Below are positions 26,601-35,038 of a DNA stretch of 64,000 bases, piece by piece. The notes under the pieces are model-generated. The model did not search any database. It was not told where the DNA came from and saw only the letters and a program-made list of their open reading frames with translations. Both the position numbers and the translations under genes were made by a program. How positions within the stretch are numbered: the first letter of the stretch is position 1; each line of letters starts with the position of its first letter. Source of the stretch: Dyadobacter linearis (lineage in GTDB: Bacteria; Bacteroidota; Bacteroidia; Cytophagales; Spirosomataceae); NCBI RefSeq assembly GCF_907165045.1, contig NZ_CAJRAU010000011.1:1-64000 (forward strand). Reading direction: 5' to 3'.

Positions 26601-27095
26601 ATCTAATGCAGTTTTATAGGTTTCTTCCGGTTCTCCAAAAACATATGTGTAACGTTTAGGATGTGTATCCTGTATTTGCATTTCTCCACTTTGAAATATA
26701 CCATCACGAGCAATAAATGAAAATCGCCAAGTTCTTTTATCAGGAATTTGGTACGCAAAATTTACTAACACAGCATTGTTACCGATAATATGTTTTTTGA
26801 CTAAACTTCCTAGTCCAACTCGACTTCGCTCAATTTGCTTTCCATCTTTTACAATTACTTCATAGAGCTCAACGGTCCGTGGAATTTCATCCAAAGTCTT
26901 AAATTCTCCATATTTTACTATTGAGTCTGCATAGTTCTGTTCAGAAGCGGACAAAACCATATGCTGAACACCTTGGTCATCATAAATTTTGAAATCTGCA
27001 ACTTTACCTTGAAACGTAGGTATAAGTCCGTTATATATAAACGATTGCCGATTATAAGGAGCTTTAAAGAGTTGTGCAATTATTGCTTTATTCAT
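23697..27095 (-). CDS. Eco57I-type N6-adenine DNA methyltransferase
   Basis: 1132 residues. The SAM-binding motif I DPAIGSGAF (444-452) and catalytic motif IV NPPYG (689-693) are intact and mark a gamma-type adenine methylase, as in Eco57I, BREX PglX and related proteins. The N-terminal ~380 residues are a helical domain, with CDPAIGSG preceded by AFYTPKDIVHYMTRE. The C-terminal third (after residue 800) resembles target-recognition domains: WLWGADITRYQVKWNN and an YYHFNNSPKATKGAFPKI block. No nuclease motif is obvious. It may mark self DNA or act directly in defence. It is the second structural gene of the operon, 118 bases after the helicase. Confidence 0.88.
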   Translation of the reverse strand: MNKAIIAQLFKAPYNRQSFIYNGLIPTFQGKVADFKIYDDQGVQHMVLSASEQNYADSIVKYGEFKTLDEIPRTVELYEVIVKDGKQIERSRVGLGSLVKKHIIGNNAVLVNFAYQIPDKRTWRFSFIARDGIFQSGEMQIQDTHPKRYTYVFGEPEETYKTALDQFFVLGSELEITINKIKDAFGVESMSKAFFDEYRDVHYVGFVDYLMRSNFKKTAFNGDDKDVRDFVKKLLGRIVFLYFLQKKGWLGAKDTSYKDGDKNFMPHFFHKAGANDRFYSDWLSKLFFDALNTERPSDDFVMPDGELVKIPYLNGGLFENESLNYDLLTFPSDLFANLFAFFDQYNFTIFEDSAEEHTVAVDPEMLGHIFENLLEDNKDKGAFYTPKDIVHYMTRESLIEYLHTQITDASPVDLENFVRNRENNLNKEHKKQIDEKLDSVKICDPAIGSGAFPMGLLQEIFGLKERIAYDLGYKVWSPATVKENIIQKSIYGVDIERGAVDIARLRFWLSLIVDEEVPKALPNLDYKIVVGNSLLSTFNDSVIEIDWNRKGSVGEADKYVKEMQKALNHINILQRSFFDSSNNTQKAEIKTEIRDLKVTVLINQLTYNKLSYENRTPIKGGFAPSAKDVKFNSDRDNQIAKFDSDLRDLYELKIDTNKAFSHFDWRLDFPEILNPLVKSEIGFDIVIGNPPYGVSIKDSYRNEVIKIFGKVPDFEIYYYFTELAFRLVKDNGVKSYIIPNTFLFNTFAEQYRIHLLHSWHLVEILDCTKFSIFEKATVRNVITIWKKEVGSTVGYKQTKNKASFGELISSSREIIKSDDLLKINQNWALAFFLDQKSIERISKIKADKISLDTIYPSISQGLIAYDKYRGQTKETIDSRAFHYNEYSKEGLKKWLWGADITRYQVKWNNKEYIDYCDDVANPRDPKYFIGERLLIREITNPTIFAGITNEELYNDPSIIIVKSNINYSIKPLAAILNSKLATYYHFNNSPKATKGAFPKILVKDIKEFPLPVNFYDNVTLNILVDFLILIKSSKSVVENTVPNAFLAEAFEEVIDSLIFELYFPEDFKNCGIEIQRFALEIFSPIIDLTAEEQISDIQAAYQTLREKDNPLRNQIKLMKIELKDLLLPILSV

Positions 27096-27213
27096 TTCAC
27101 CATAGAGTTTCTAATTTCATTATCTATAAATCGTTATCACTCTTTATCAATAGATAAGCATATGAGGGAAGTGATTGATTCATGCATATGAGAGATTAAT
27201 AAAATCAATTATA

Positions 27214-30200
27214 CTAAACAAAGGACTCCGAAATTACAATTTGCGGATTTGCAAAAACTTGCTTAGCAATTGTCCTACTGGGTTCTGATTCAGTATCATT
27301 AAACTTATACTCTGCCAAAACCTCTTTGTAAAGTCTGTCAACAAGAACATCCAAGTCGTTAACTTGTTCAATTTTAGCCCTTTTAAGGAACGCATCTATA
27401 TTATTGGGCAATTTTCTATGAGAACCTTTATAAAGCTCATCCACCGTGCGTTTTAGTAACTGTTTGTAAAAAGCATTTTTAACCTGAGCAGCGTAAGTGG
27501 GAAGAACATTTAATACCCGTTTTTCCAATGCCGATAATTGCGATCTAGTAACCTTTTGGTTCTCATAAACCTTTACTAATTGCTTAAAATAATTAGTAGC
27601 GCTGTTGATTTGCTCGTGATGGAAATCAGGTAAGGGTTTAAGAGCCACCTCATTTGTAGCGCTACTGAAAATCTTTGCTGCTTCGACAAAAGTCAACTCG
27701 TGTACAATACCGCTCTCATCTATTTTATAAAATACGCCAGGGTGTCCTTCACTTTTAAGATAAGTGATGGAATTGCTAGCAATCGTAGTCATTTTTATAT
27801 TTTCCGCATGTCTAGCAAGTCGCGCTTTCTTGGGAATTTTGGAAATAAATTCAAATTCCTGCTTATTTTCCTTTTTGAATGTACGTAGTTCTTGTAAATA
27901 CAATAAAGTCTCATTGATCTCTTCTTTAAGCCTGGAACCGTAAAGGCCCGCCTCCCCAACTTCCTCTAATTGGGAATATATTTGAGAGTCTTCACCAAAG
28001 GCAGAATGGAAGGCCTGTAATTTTTTTATTGCAGTATTCGTCAGTTGTATTTGATTTTCAGATTTATCTGATGGATAAAAGTTAAACACATTGATAGCCT
28101 TAGCTTCTGTACCAATACGGTTAACACGGCCAATCCTCTGCATTAACCTAGTAGAGTTCCAGGGAACATCATAATTAATAATGACATTGGATCGATGCAA
28201 GTTGATGCCCTCTGCAAGGACTTCCGTAGTGAAAATAATATCCAAATCATTCAACCACTCACCTCTTTCCTGATTTGCATCAAAGTTAAGTCTAATGGTC
28301 TTTTCATTTTCTCTTCTATTTCCCGCGCTTATACCAATAGTTTTATTATACCCGGCTTTGTTAGTGGCCTTTTCAATGTAATCCATCGTTTCCTTGGACT
28401 CAGTGAAAATCACGAGCTTGCCGGAGTGATTAATCGATTTCTTTAAAAAGATACTTTTCAAATCTGTAAGGAATTTTGAAAGTTTGGGATCATAATCTAT
28501 ACCCTTCCATGAATCCACCAGTTCCCCAACCAGTTGTCTGTCTCTTTGAAGGAATATAATAAAGGTTTCTTTGAAATCCTTCGCTCTATAAATTTGATTA
28601 TTCCCTCGTCTCGAGTTGATCTTAGCTTCTAACCCTTCTTCATCCCCTTCATCTAAATACTTGTTTACATCAATATCCGGAGCAACATATACCTTATCTT
28701 CTTCAAACATTCTTATCATGTGATCGGTGTTTTTCAGTAGACGTCCCAATGACATTTTGAAGGCTTGAAAACTACTTTCCAGGCGCTTAACAAGCAATGT
28801 CTTCATAATAGATGAAAGTCTTAGAGAGATGGATTCAACATCACCATATCGCTTTCTATCTTCCTCATTAATAAGGTATTCAATCGCTCGATAGCGATAA
28901 TACCCTAACCCTAATCCATCTATTTTTTTCCCGACATCATCAAAACTTGTTAGAATAGTGATAGTTCTGTCAAATAATAAGGATAGTTTGTCGTCAAATT
29001 CATAATTTACTTGATTAGGGGGATTAATAATTGGGAACTCAATACCCTGCTCGTTAATATCTTTTAAGTATTCCGGATTGTTTAAAATATCTGTACGCGT
29101 TCTCCTAATTACAAGCGGTTCAATAACTTTATCTCTTATCTTATCAAATATATTTTTGACCTTCCTAACGTTTAGCACTCTGTCTTTCCTTAGCCTATCG
29201 TATTCTTCTTTTAGTGGTGTAAAAAAAAGTTGCAGATCCTTAACAGCAGGAAGGTTAGAATTTCTCTTGTCTTGAAATAAGTAAACTTGGTTCTCGATAT
29301 CAGCAGGGTGATTATTCAACGGTGTTGCAGTAAGTAACATTACTTTCTTTTTTACATCGCCATCACTACCTGGTATCCTTCTATCCGTTTTTGTAATTGT
29401 TTGCAACTTTTCATACATGTGAGAGGCATCATTCCTAAATTTATGCGCTTCATCAATGATAATAAGGTCATATTCATCGGCATTAGGATAGTCTAAGCTC
29501 TTATTATCAATAACTTTGTGCAAGCTACCAGTTGAAATAAAAGAGCAATTATTCCATATATGAAAATCTTTAATTGTTTTCTTCCAGTTTGCCTCCAATG
29601 CAGGAGGATAAACAATTAGTATTTTTGAATGATAGCCGTTTTCAAATACAAACTTTTTAGCAATAATTGAAGCAATAACCGTTTTTCCAAGGCCAACGAC
29701 ATCTGCAAGAAAAAACCCATTATATTTAATAAGTTTATCATAACCTTCGATAGCTGCCTCTGCTTGATAGGTTAATCTTTTGTAATTATCCGGCAACAGT
29801 AAATCAACGTTTGCCGGGTCATAATCGATTCTCCTTCCAAAAAATTCAATTAAGAGTTTTATATATAATTGGTATGGTGTGAAATCATCATTTAAGTAGG
29901 TAATTTTTTTGAGTTTTTGAACATCTGTGGGCAGGATGTCTATTGATTCGTTCCAAAGAGTTTCAAATTCATCAGAGGCAAATTTGATATCATCAAACCG
30001 CCTCAATTCAACATTAAATTCGTAATTGGACTTTTCCGACGTGCCTAAGCCATTGTCAGTAAAATTTGATGATCCCGTAATTACAGTTCCTGTTGAGTTG
30101 GGATTAAAATTTTCAGGTTTAAAAATATATATTTTTGCATGTAGATTCTTTTCAGGATGAGCTTTAAGAAGTATTTTTCCAGAAACAATGTCTTCAACAA

Positions 30201-30537
30201 ACTTAAAAATACCCTGTTCAATATCCTTTTTGTAATCAGCTTGCTCAATATCTTCCCTTAATTTCTCTAAAAAAGCATCTTTGGTTATTATCGGGTCTTT
30301 TAAGTATTGCTGACCAATTGATGTATATTGAGCAGAAATCTCATCAACATTTATACCTACTAAAACCCTTATTTCTTTAATATTCTCTAGAAAGGGTCTT
30401 AGCCGAAAGTATCCGGATGCGCGAAAATACCCGACGAGAGCGTCAAATGCATAAAGGTTTGGAATATGTTCAAGTATGCCCTGGAATTTGTCTAAAAGAT
30501 TATTACCAATCCTATTGGTAAAAAATTGTGTGTTCAT
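27214..30537 (-). CDS. PLD-nuclease/SF2 helicase fusion of an Hma-like system
   Basis: 1107 residues. The N-terminal ~200 form a phospholipase D-like nuclease domain: HAKIYIF (H133, K135) and GSSNFTDNGLG (155-165), i.e. one HxK half-site plus GS-x-N, typical of helicase-fused PLD domains. The SNF2-like SF2 helicase follows: Walker A DVVGLGKT (279-286), DEAH (362-365), LLTATPLNN, and the C-terminal lobe with FTTEVLAEGINLHR and the motif VI RIGRVNRIG. A long helical C-terminus completes it. The gene overlaps the XRE regulator by 4 bases (ATGA type). It probably translocates on or cuts phage DNA; the role is family-based. Confidence 0.88.
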   Translation of the reverse strand: MNTQFFTNRIGNNLLDKFQGILEHIPNLYAFDALVGYFRASGYFRLRPFLENIKEIRVLVGINVDEISAQYTSIGQQYLKDPIITKDAFLEKLREDIEQADYKKDIEQGIFKFVEDIVSGKILLKAHPEKNLHAKIYIFKPENFNPNSTGTVITGSSNFTDNGLGTSEKSNYEFNVELRRFDDIKFASDEFETLWNESIDILPTDVQKLKKITYLNDDFTPYQLYIKLLIEFFGRRIDYDPANVDLLLPDNYKRLTYQAEAAIEGYDKLIKYNGFFLADVVGLGKTVIASIIAKKFVFENGYHSKILIVYPPALEANWKKTIKDFHIWNNCSFISTGSLHKVIDNKSLDYPNADEYDLIIIDEAHKFRNDASHMYEKLQTITKTDRRIPGSDGDVKKKVMLLTATPLNNHPADIENQVYLFQDKRNSNLPAVKDLQLFFTPLKEEYDRLRKDRVLNVRKVKNIFDKIRDKVIEPLVIRRTRTDILNNPEYLKDINEQGIEFPIINPPNQVNYEFDDKLSLLFDRTITILTSFDDVGKKIDGLGLGYYRYRAIEYLINEEDRKRYGDVESISLRLSSIMKTLLVKRLESSFQAFKMSLGRLLKNTDHMIRMFEEDKVYVAPDIDVNKYLDEGDEEGLEAKINSRRGNNQIYRAKDFKETFIIFLQRDRQLVGELVDSWKGIDYDPKLSKFLTDLKSIFLKKSINHSGKLVIFTESKETMDYIEKATNKAGYNKTIGISAGNRRENEKTIRLNFDANQERGEWLNDLDIIFTTEVLAEGINLHRSNVIINYDVPWNSTRLMQRIGRVNRIGTEAKAINVFNFYPSDKSENQIQLTNTAIKKLQAFHSAFGEDSQIYSQLEEVGEAGLYGSRLKEEINETLLYLQELRTFKKENKQEFEFISKIPKKARLARHAENIKMTTIASNSITYLKSEGHPGVFYKIDESGIVHELTFVEAAKIFSSATNEVALKPLPDFHHEQINSATNYFKQLVKVYENQKVTRSQLSALEKRVLNVLPTYAAQVKNAFYKQLLKRTVDELYKGSHRKLPNNIDAFLKRAKIEQVNDLDVLVDRLYKEVLAEYKFNDTESEPSRTIAKQVFANPQIVISESFV

Positions 30538-30812
30538 ATTGTCTTTAATACTTTTTTAAGTCCATCAGCCAAGAACTTTAAGTCTCCAAGTTCATCGAAA
30601 ACAATTGACTGAATAAATTCAATCTGTATTTCCCTTTCTGGAATATGCAATGATTTGGAAAGTGTCGGCAGCATCGCTTTGGTCGCGCCTCTTTCATTTC
30701 TTTCAATTTTACTCAATATCGAAGTATCAATGTCAAGTTCTGCTGCTACCTTCCGCAATGGAAGACCTAAAAGCTCTCTCTTGTACCTTAAATATTCTCC
30801 AAATGAATTCAT
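30534..30812 (-). CDS. XRE-family regulator of the Hma-like operon
   Basis: A 92-residue HTH protein: YLRYKRELLGLPLRKVAAEL, then DIDTSILSKIERNERGATKA and LPTLSKSLHI, a complete XRE fold, with a short acidic C-terminal helix. It is the first gene of the operon and overlaps the helicase start by four bases. It probably represses the operon, as XRE proteins leading restriction-type operons commonly do. Confidence 0.85.
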   Translation of the reverse strand: MNSFGEYLRYKRELLGLPLRKVAAELDIDTSILSKIERNERGATKAMLPTLSKSLHIPEREIQIEFIQSIVFDELGDLKFLADGLKKVLKTI

Positions 30813-30840
30813 TTTGTCAGATTCGTTTAGACGATTTTAT

Positions 30841-30848
30841 CAAAAATA
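30841..30848 (-). promoter_or_regulatory. Candidate -7 box for the Hma-like operon
   Basis: Read on the minus strand this is TATTTTTG, an exact match to TAnnTTTG, 29 bases upstream of the XRE start. No clear -33 TTTG lies at the usual spacing. From here to 31206 I see no gene. Confidence 0.3.
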
Positions 30849-31206
30849 TGAAATAAAAGTCTGTGTTTAGTGACCGTACCAAATTCATATCAATGATAAG
30901 GCAATGTCACCCCAGGAAAAATCTGTTGGCATAAACATTTGTAAAGGTAAAACCAAAAGATAGCCGAATATTTTTAAAAACGCGAGATCACCAATAGCTG
31001 GCAACATTAGTTAGTCAGTGCTTTATCCGTTTATTATCAAGCACTTCGACAGAGGAACTCACAAGTTAAGCTTCAAGTACTGAACGTTAGTTAATGATGA
31101 AAAAACCTTCTTGAGCTGTTTAAAGATAGGATTTCAAGAGCAGCGCAAATAATCCGCCTAGGAGGAATAGTTGCAAGGAGCAAATTTCTGAGTATCAGTA
31201 GTATTT

Positions 31207-31815
31207 TTAATTGTCCAATATTTTGTGTCTTACCCACCCTTCAATTTCAATGCCTTCATGCCTCAGGTAATTATAGAGCGTCGCCTTACTCCCAATTTTT
31301 AATTGCTCGCATATCTGCATGGTGGTGTATTTCTTACTTTGATACAGAGTAGCTGCCAGGCCTGCTAGCTCTTTAGACTTTTTAGTCAATCCCTTCGGCC
31401 TTCCTCCTACCCTACCCCTGGCACGGGCAGCTTCCATCCCGGCCAGCGTCCGCTCCATTAAGATCTCTCTTTCGTTTTCCGCAAAAACCGAGCTAAGCAT
31501 ATACCAAAGCCGACCCATTTTTGTAGAAGTATCAATCCCCTCTGAAATACTCCGGAAGTCAACTCCCATTTCCTTCCATTCAACCATAAGCTTGATCAAC
31601 TCATAGGTCGTTCTACCTAGCCGATCAATTCTCCAGACAACTATGACATCCCCTTCTCGAAGTTCTGAGATCATCCTTATATACTCAGGTCTTTGCAAGG
31701 AAGCACCAGATATCTTTTCATGATAAATTTTCTCACAACCAGCTTTCTTGAGTGCATCAAATTGCAGGTCCTGGTTCTGTTCGGTCTTCGAAACCCTTAT
31801 GTATCCAATCACCAT
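31207..31815 (-). CDS. Serine recombinase (resolvase/invertase family)
   Basis: 202 residues of the small serine recombinase class. The N-terminus MVIGYIRVSKTEQNQDLQ carries the nucleophile Ser9; the catalytic domain has VVWRIDRLGRTTYELI and the helix E region FAENEREILMERTLAGMEAA with RGRVGGRPKG, then a C-terminal HTH (TTMQICEQLKIGSKATLYNYL). The family resolves Tn3 cointegrates or inverts DNA at short res sites. No transposase gene is adjacent. Its position at the right end of the defence island, with Tn3 transposase remnants at 10-13 kb, suggests it is left over from a Tn3-family element. Confidence 0.9.
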   Translation of the reverse strand: MVIGYIRVSKTEQNQDLQFDALKKAGCEKIYHEKISGASLQRPEYIRMISELREGDVIVVWRIDRLGRTTYELIKLMVEWKEMGVDFRSISEGIDTSTKMGRLWYMLSSVFAENEREILMERTLAGMEAARARGRVGGRPKGLTKKSKELAGLAATLYQSKKYTTMQICEQLKIGSKATLYNYLRHEGIEIEGWVRHKILDN

Positions 31816-32014
31816 TCAAAATAGTACAGTTTAACGTGCCAGTTTGCAATATACAGTAATTTGTTTTGGTGTACCACTATTCTGTAATTTGAAAGTGGCA
31901 AAATGAGATGTTTTATGAACTAAAAGGGGAGAGAAATCGAGAGGGCCTAGAGTACGGAAAAACCACCGATTAATTTGGCAGGTATTCGGTATCGACAATA
32001 TCTATAACGTTGCG

Positions 32015-33148
32015 TTAAACACGGAGTGCCGTTGCCTTTCGGTAGTATCCCCAGGTAAGAAACATCAGAACTAATGCGAGAGCCGTGAAGATCAGGCTCA
32101 AATGATTATTGGTCAATAAAAAGCCGCCCGCTAATGCGCCAAATGCGGAACCAGCATCCCGGAAAGTGGCATTAATTGAGACTGTGTGTGTCACATCGTC
32201 TTTCCCAGCGGATGCCGCGCCAGCTGCTAGCGATGCATTGACGTTGTAAAAGGTAAATACAAGGATCAATCCGGGCATTACCCAGCCACTTGTTGCCATC
32301 AGCAAACCCAGGCAAATTAGCAGAATAGAAGCTGAGTAAATATTCGCAAGCCCATACCGGTCAGCGGACCAACCCGCAAAAGGCGAAATTAAAAGGGAAC
32401 ATATCCGCCGGAAGAAAAGAAACCCGGCAGCTGCGGCGGTAATTTCAACCGGTGACCAATTATGCTGCGCGCTCATCAACAGGGTCCCAAGCAAAACTAC
32501 GAGCATTCCTTCTACTGCAAAAGCACCTAAAAACGCTAGCCGGTTAAAGACTGCTGGAAATGATATTTTGAAGTTAAATGGGCGAGCTGGCGACCGATTC
32601 CTTTCTTTAAGTTTTAAGGCAAAGTATATTCCTGGCGTCGAAAGGAGCGCAATTACTAAAAAAATCGACCTGGGACTAATTACTTCAAAGAGCAATGGGC
32701 CGATCAATAACGCCAGAAGCGGCCCTGACTCAATTATACTTTGGCTAACCCCCAATGCCAAGCCTTTCTTAGGATAATCCATGGCATAGGTAATTGCCCC
32801 AACGCGAAGAACAGAATACGATATACCCCATAAAATCCTGAGCAGTATCAAAGTTGCAATGCCAAAACCGGCACCATAGCCAGCTGTTGCTAATACAGAT
32901 ACAGTTGCCGCAACGATAACCGGTATACGAAAACCTACAAGACTGAAAACGCGCAAAATAAGTGGGTTAAGCAGAATCCGTGTAAAGCGGTTAATTGATA
33001 AGATGGTGCCTATCCAAATGATTGGAACGTGGATGCTGGAAGCATTTATTGGCAGAAAAGAATACAGGAATGCATCACCCATCAAAGCGAATGTCAAGCT
33101 GAAAGAAGCGTACATGGGAAATTTCATGTCAGTAATATGCTTTTTCAT
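32015..33148 (-). CDS. MFS transporter
   Basis: 377 residues with about 12 hydrophobic segments, beginning with MKFPMYASFSLTFALMGDAF, and the loop motif GWSADRYGLANI (MFS motif A-like GxxaDRxG) near residue 260. It is the most distal gene on the strand of the arsenic cluster and may belong to that operon, spaced 15 bases from the small exported protein. The substrate is unknown. It does not carry an obvious ArsJ-type partner gene. Confidence 0.8.
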   Translation of the reverse strand: MKKHITDMKFPMYASFSLTFALMGDAFLYSFLPINASSIHVPIIWIGTILSINRFTRILLNPLILRVFSLVGFRIPVIVAATVSVLATAGYGAGFGIATLILLRILWGISYSVLRVGAITYAMDYPKKGLALGVSQSIIESGPLLALLIGPLLFEVISPRSIFLVIALLSTPGIYFALKLKERNRSPARPFNFKISFPAVFNRLAFLGAFAVEGMLVVLLGTLLMSAQHNWSPVEITAAAAGFLFFRRICSLLISPFAGWSADRYGLANIYSASILLICLGLLMATSGWVMPGLILVFTFYNVNASLAAGAASAGKDDVTHTVSINATFRDAGSAFGALAGGFLLTNNHLSLIFTALALVLMFLTWGYYRKATALRV

Positions 33149-33163
33149 TCTTTCCCAATCGGT

Positions 33164-33493
33164 TTATTTAGCCCTTATAAACCTTAATTTGACTATATAG
33201 CTTGTGGCAGCATGATGATCAGGCAAAAATATCCTCTTTCCAGTCAGCTGCCGGATCAGATCGTTATTAAGCTTATCATCACGGGTAAATACTTTCACCT
33301 TCCCTATGGCGCTACCTTCGCCAACAGAAAACTGTATTACAACTATACCGCCATTTTCACCAAGAACAGCAGGATAATCAAGAAGGCAGGATAATTGATT
33401 GCCTATTTCATATCGCTTTTCCCATCTTGTTAAAGGATAGCAAGTTGCCACTGTGGTAAAAAAGACGAAAAACAAAACCATCAAACCTTTCAT
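33164..33493 (-). CDS. Small exported protein with TonB-C-like region
   Basis: 109 residues with a signal peptide (MKGLMVLFFVFFTTVATCYP). The mature part has GGIVVIQFSVGEGSAIGKVK followed by IRQLTGKRIFLP, which looks like the beta-strand pattern of the TonB C-terminal domain used in many Bacteroidota periplasmic proteins. Its function within the cluster is unknown. It is 11 bases downstream of the phosphoesterase gene. Confidence 0.55.
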   Translation of the reverse strand: MKGLMVLFFVFFTTVATCYPLTRWEKRYEIGNQLSCLLDYPAVLGENGGIVVIQFSVGEGSAIGKVKVFTRDDKLNNDLIRQLTGKRIFLPDHHAATSYIVKLRFIRAK

Positions 33494-33504
33494 CTGGATA
33501 AAGG

Positions 33505-34254
33505 TTAATATGCTTTTCTTAAATTATCTGCAAATGCATTAGGAAGAAGGCTCAGCTCTACGGCCTGCGCCGCCTTTTCTACATCGTATTTGATCCTTAC
33601 AAATTCAACCTGAACAGCATCTTGATCTGTTATACTGGCTGTCTGATCAATCGTTATGAGTACATAACAAGCACGCGCATCTCCATCTTTGGGTTTTCCG
33701 ACAGAACCGGTATTTACCAGATGGTGGAAATGCTCACTGCCGTTCTCACCGGAATTGATGACGCGGTGATATGGTTTGTGTGAATGTCCGAAGCAAAGGA
33801 TATCCACTTTAAATTCCCTGACAAGTTCCAGCATGTACTGTTCAGGGAGCTCCTGCAACAGATATTCGTTGATGCTTCTGGGGCTGCCATGGACAAGCAA
33901 CATGTTCAGCTGCTGATCATCGATTTGAAATTCTAATCTGAGATGCCTGGGCAGTGTTAACAGGTAATTCCTTTCCTTGTCTCCAACCAGCTGGTAGGCA
34001 TATTCGCTGTTTTCTTCTTTGCTGCAATCGCCCTCGGAAGGCATTATCTTAGAAACTTTTAGGTCGTGGTTTCCTGCAATGGTTGCAATGCCATGTTTGC
34101 GCACCAAACCAATTACCTGGTTAGGCCAAACATTATAGCCCACAAGATCGCCCAGGCAGTAAACCGCATCAGGTTGTTGTTTTTCCAGATCTTCCAGCAC
34201 CGCTTCAAATGCGGGAAGGTTTGCATGGATATCAGAGAGTAGTGCTATTTTCAT
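33505..34254 (-). CDS. Calcineurin-like metallophosphoesterase (copy 1)
   Basis: 249 residues of the YfcE/MJ0936 type. The metal site is complete: SDIHANLPAFEAV, CLGDLVGYN, AGNHD, VHGSPR and FGHSHKPYHR. The C-terminal part has NTGSVGKPKDGDARACY. It overlaps the preceding paralogue by ATGA (34251-34254). Its location in an arsenic operon suggests hydrolysis of a phosphorylated or arsenylated metabolite, which is inference. Confidence 0.85.
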   Translation of the reverse strand: MKIALLSDIHANLPAFEAVLEDLEKQQPDAVYCLGDLVGYNVWPNQVIGLVRKHGIATIAGNHDLKVSKIMPSEGDCSKEENSEYAYQLVGDKERNYLLTLPRHLRLEFQIDDQQLNMLLVHGSPRSINEYLLQELPEQYMLELVREFKVDILCFGHSHKPYHRVINSGENGSEHFHHLVNTGSVGKPKDGDARACYVLITIDQTASITDQDAVQVEFVRIKYDVEKAAQAVELSLLPNAFADNLRKAY

Positions 34255-35027
34255 TTTCCCAGGCGTAAGGATTCTGCATATGCATCCGGAAGGATACTGT
34301 CTTCCACAGCCTTGGCCGCTTTTTCGACGTCATACCCAAAACGTATGAACTCTACCGTAATGCTATCCTTACTTGATGCCAGTGCGTCTGCATTGATATG
34401 CAGGATTACATAGCCGCCCCTTGGGTCACCATCTTTTGGCTTACCGATAGAACCAATATTGATCGCATGCCGGAAATGGTCTGTGCCGTCCGGCTGGACT
34501 GAGCCCAGTATCCTGTGGTAAGGTTTGTGGGTATGCCCGAAAAGCATGACATCAGCGCCAGCCTGCTCCATGATCCGCAGCATGCTTTTTTCGTCGCGGT
34601 CCTCAAACAGGTATTCATTGATCCGCCGCGGGCTACCATGCACCAGAAGAACAGAAAGCGGTTTCTCATTTAATTGAAACTCCAGACGGATGTGTGCCGG
34701 CAGTGTTCTTAGATAAGCCCGCTGCTCGTCTTTGACAATTTCGTTTGTGTAAGCAATCGATACTTTACCATTTTCTTTTTCATCGTCCGTTTTATACGCG
34801 CAGCCACAGTCGTCGCTGCTCCTTCCAATCCCGAAGTCGTAATTACCCGCAATAGTTGGGATACCACGCTTTCTAATTTCGTCAATAACTTCATTAGGCC
34901 AGATGTTATATCCAACTAGATCACCCAAACAATAAATAGCATCAGTGTCTCTGGTTTCAACGTCTTTGAAAAACGCCTCCAAGGCTGGAAGGTTGGCGTG
35001 GATGTCTGAAAAAAAGGCAATTCTCAT
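34251..35027 (-). CDS. Calcineurin-like metallophosphoesterase (copy 2)
   Basis: 258 residues, clearly paralogous to the downstream copy: FFSDIHANLPALEAF, CLGDLVGYN, VHGSPRRINEYLFED, FGHTHKPYHR and NIGSIGKPKDGDPRGGY. The usual GNHD reads GNYD here: the catalytic His is replaced by Tyr, so activity may be altered. It carries an insert after that motif (SSDDCGCAYKTDDEKENG) with two Cys. It is 11 bases after acr3. Confidence 0.85.
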   Translation of the reverse strand: MRIAFFSDIHANLPALEAFFKDVETRDTDAIYCLGDLVGYNIWPNEVIDEIRKRGIPTIAGNYDFGIGRSSDDCGCAYKTDDEKENGKVSIAYTNEIVKDEQRAYLRTLPAHIRLEFQLNEKPLSVLLVHGSPRRINEYLFEDRDEKSMLRIMEQAGADVMLFGHTHKPYHRILGSVQPDGTDHFRHAINIGSIGKPKDGDPRGGYVILHINADALASSKDSITVEFIRFGYDVEKAAKAVEDSILPDAYAESLRLGK

Positions 35028-35038
35028 TTAATACGCAG

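Noticed and set aside
21739..30812. BREX or DISARM assignment
   Set aside because: No PglZ, BrxL, BrxC or DUF1998 (DrmB) gene is present, and the PLD domain is fused to the helicase rather than separate. Helicase, methylase and ATPase alone fit Hma better.
31856..31891. Direct repeat GTAATTTG upstream of the recombinase as a res site
   Set aside because: Eight bases, direct not inverted, in AT-rich DNA; not enough to call a resolvase site.
31925..31962. GGGG-starting block with AGTAC that resembles a Tn3 end
   Set aside because: It has no partner repeat, no transposase remnant beside it, and the similarity to the true ends is limited to GGGG and AGTAC.
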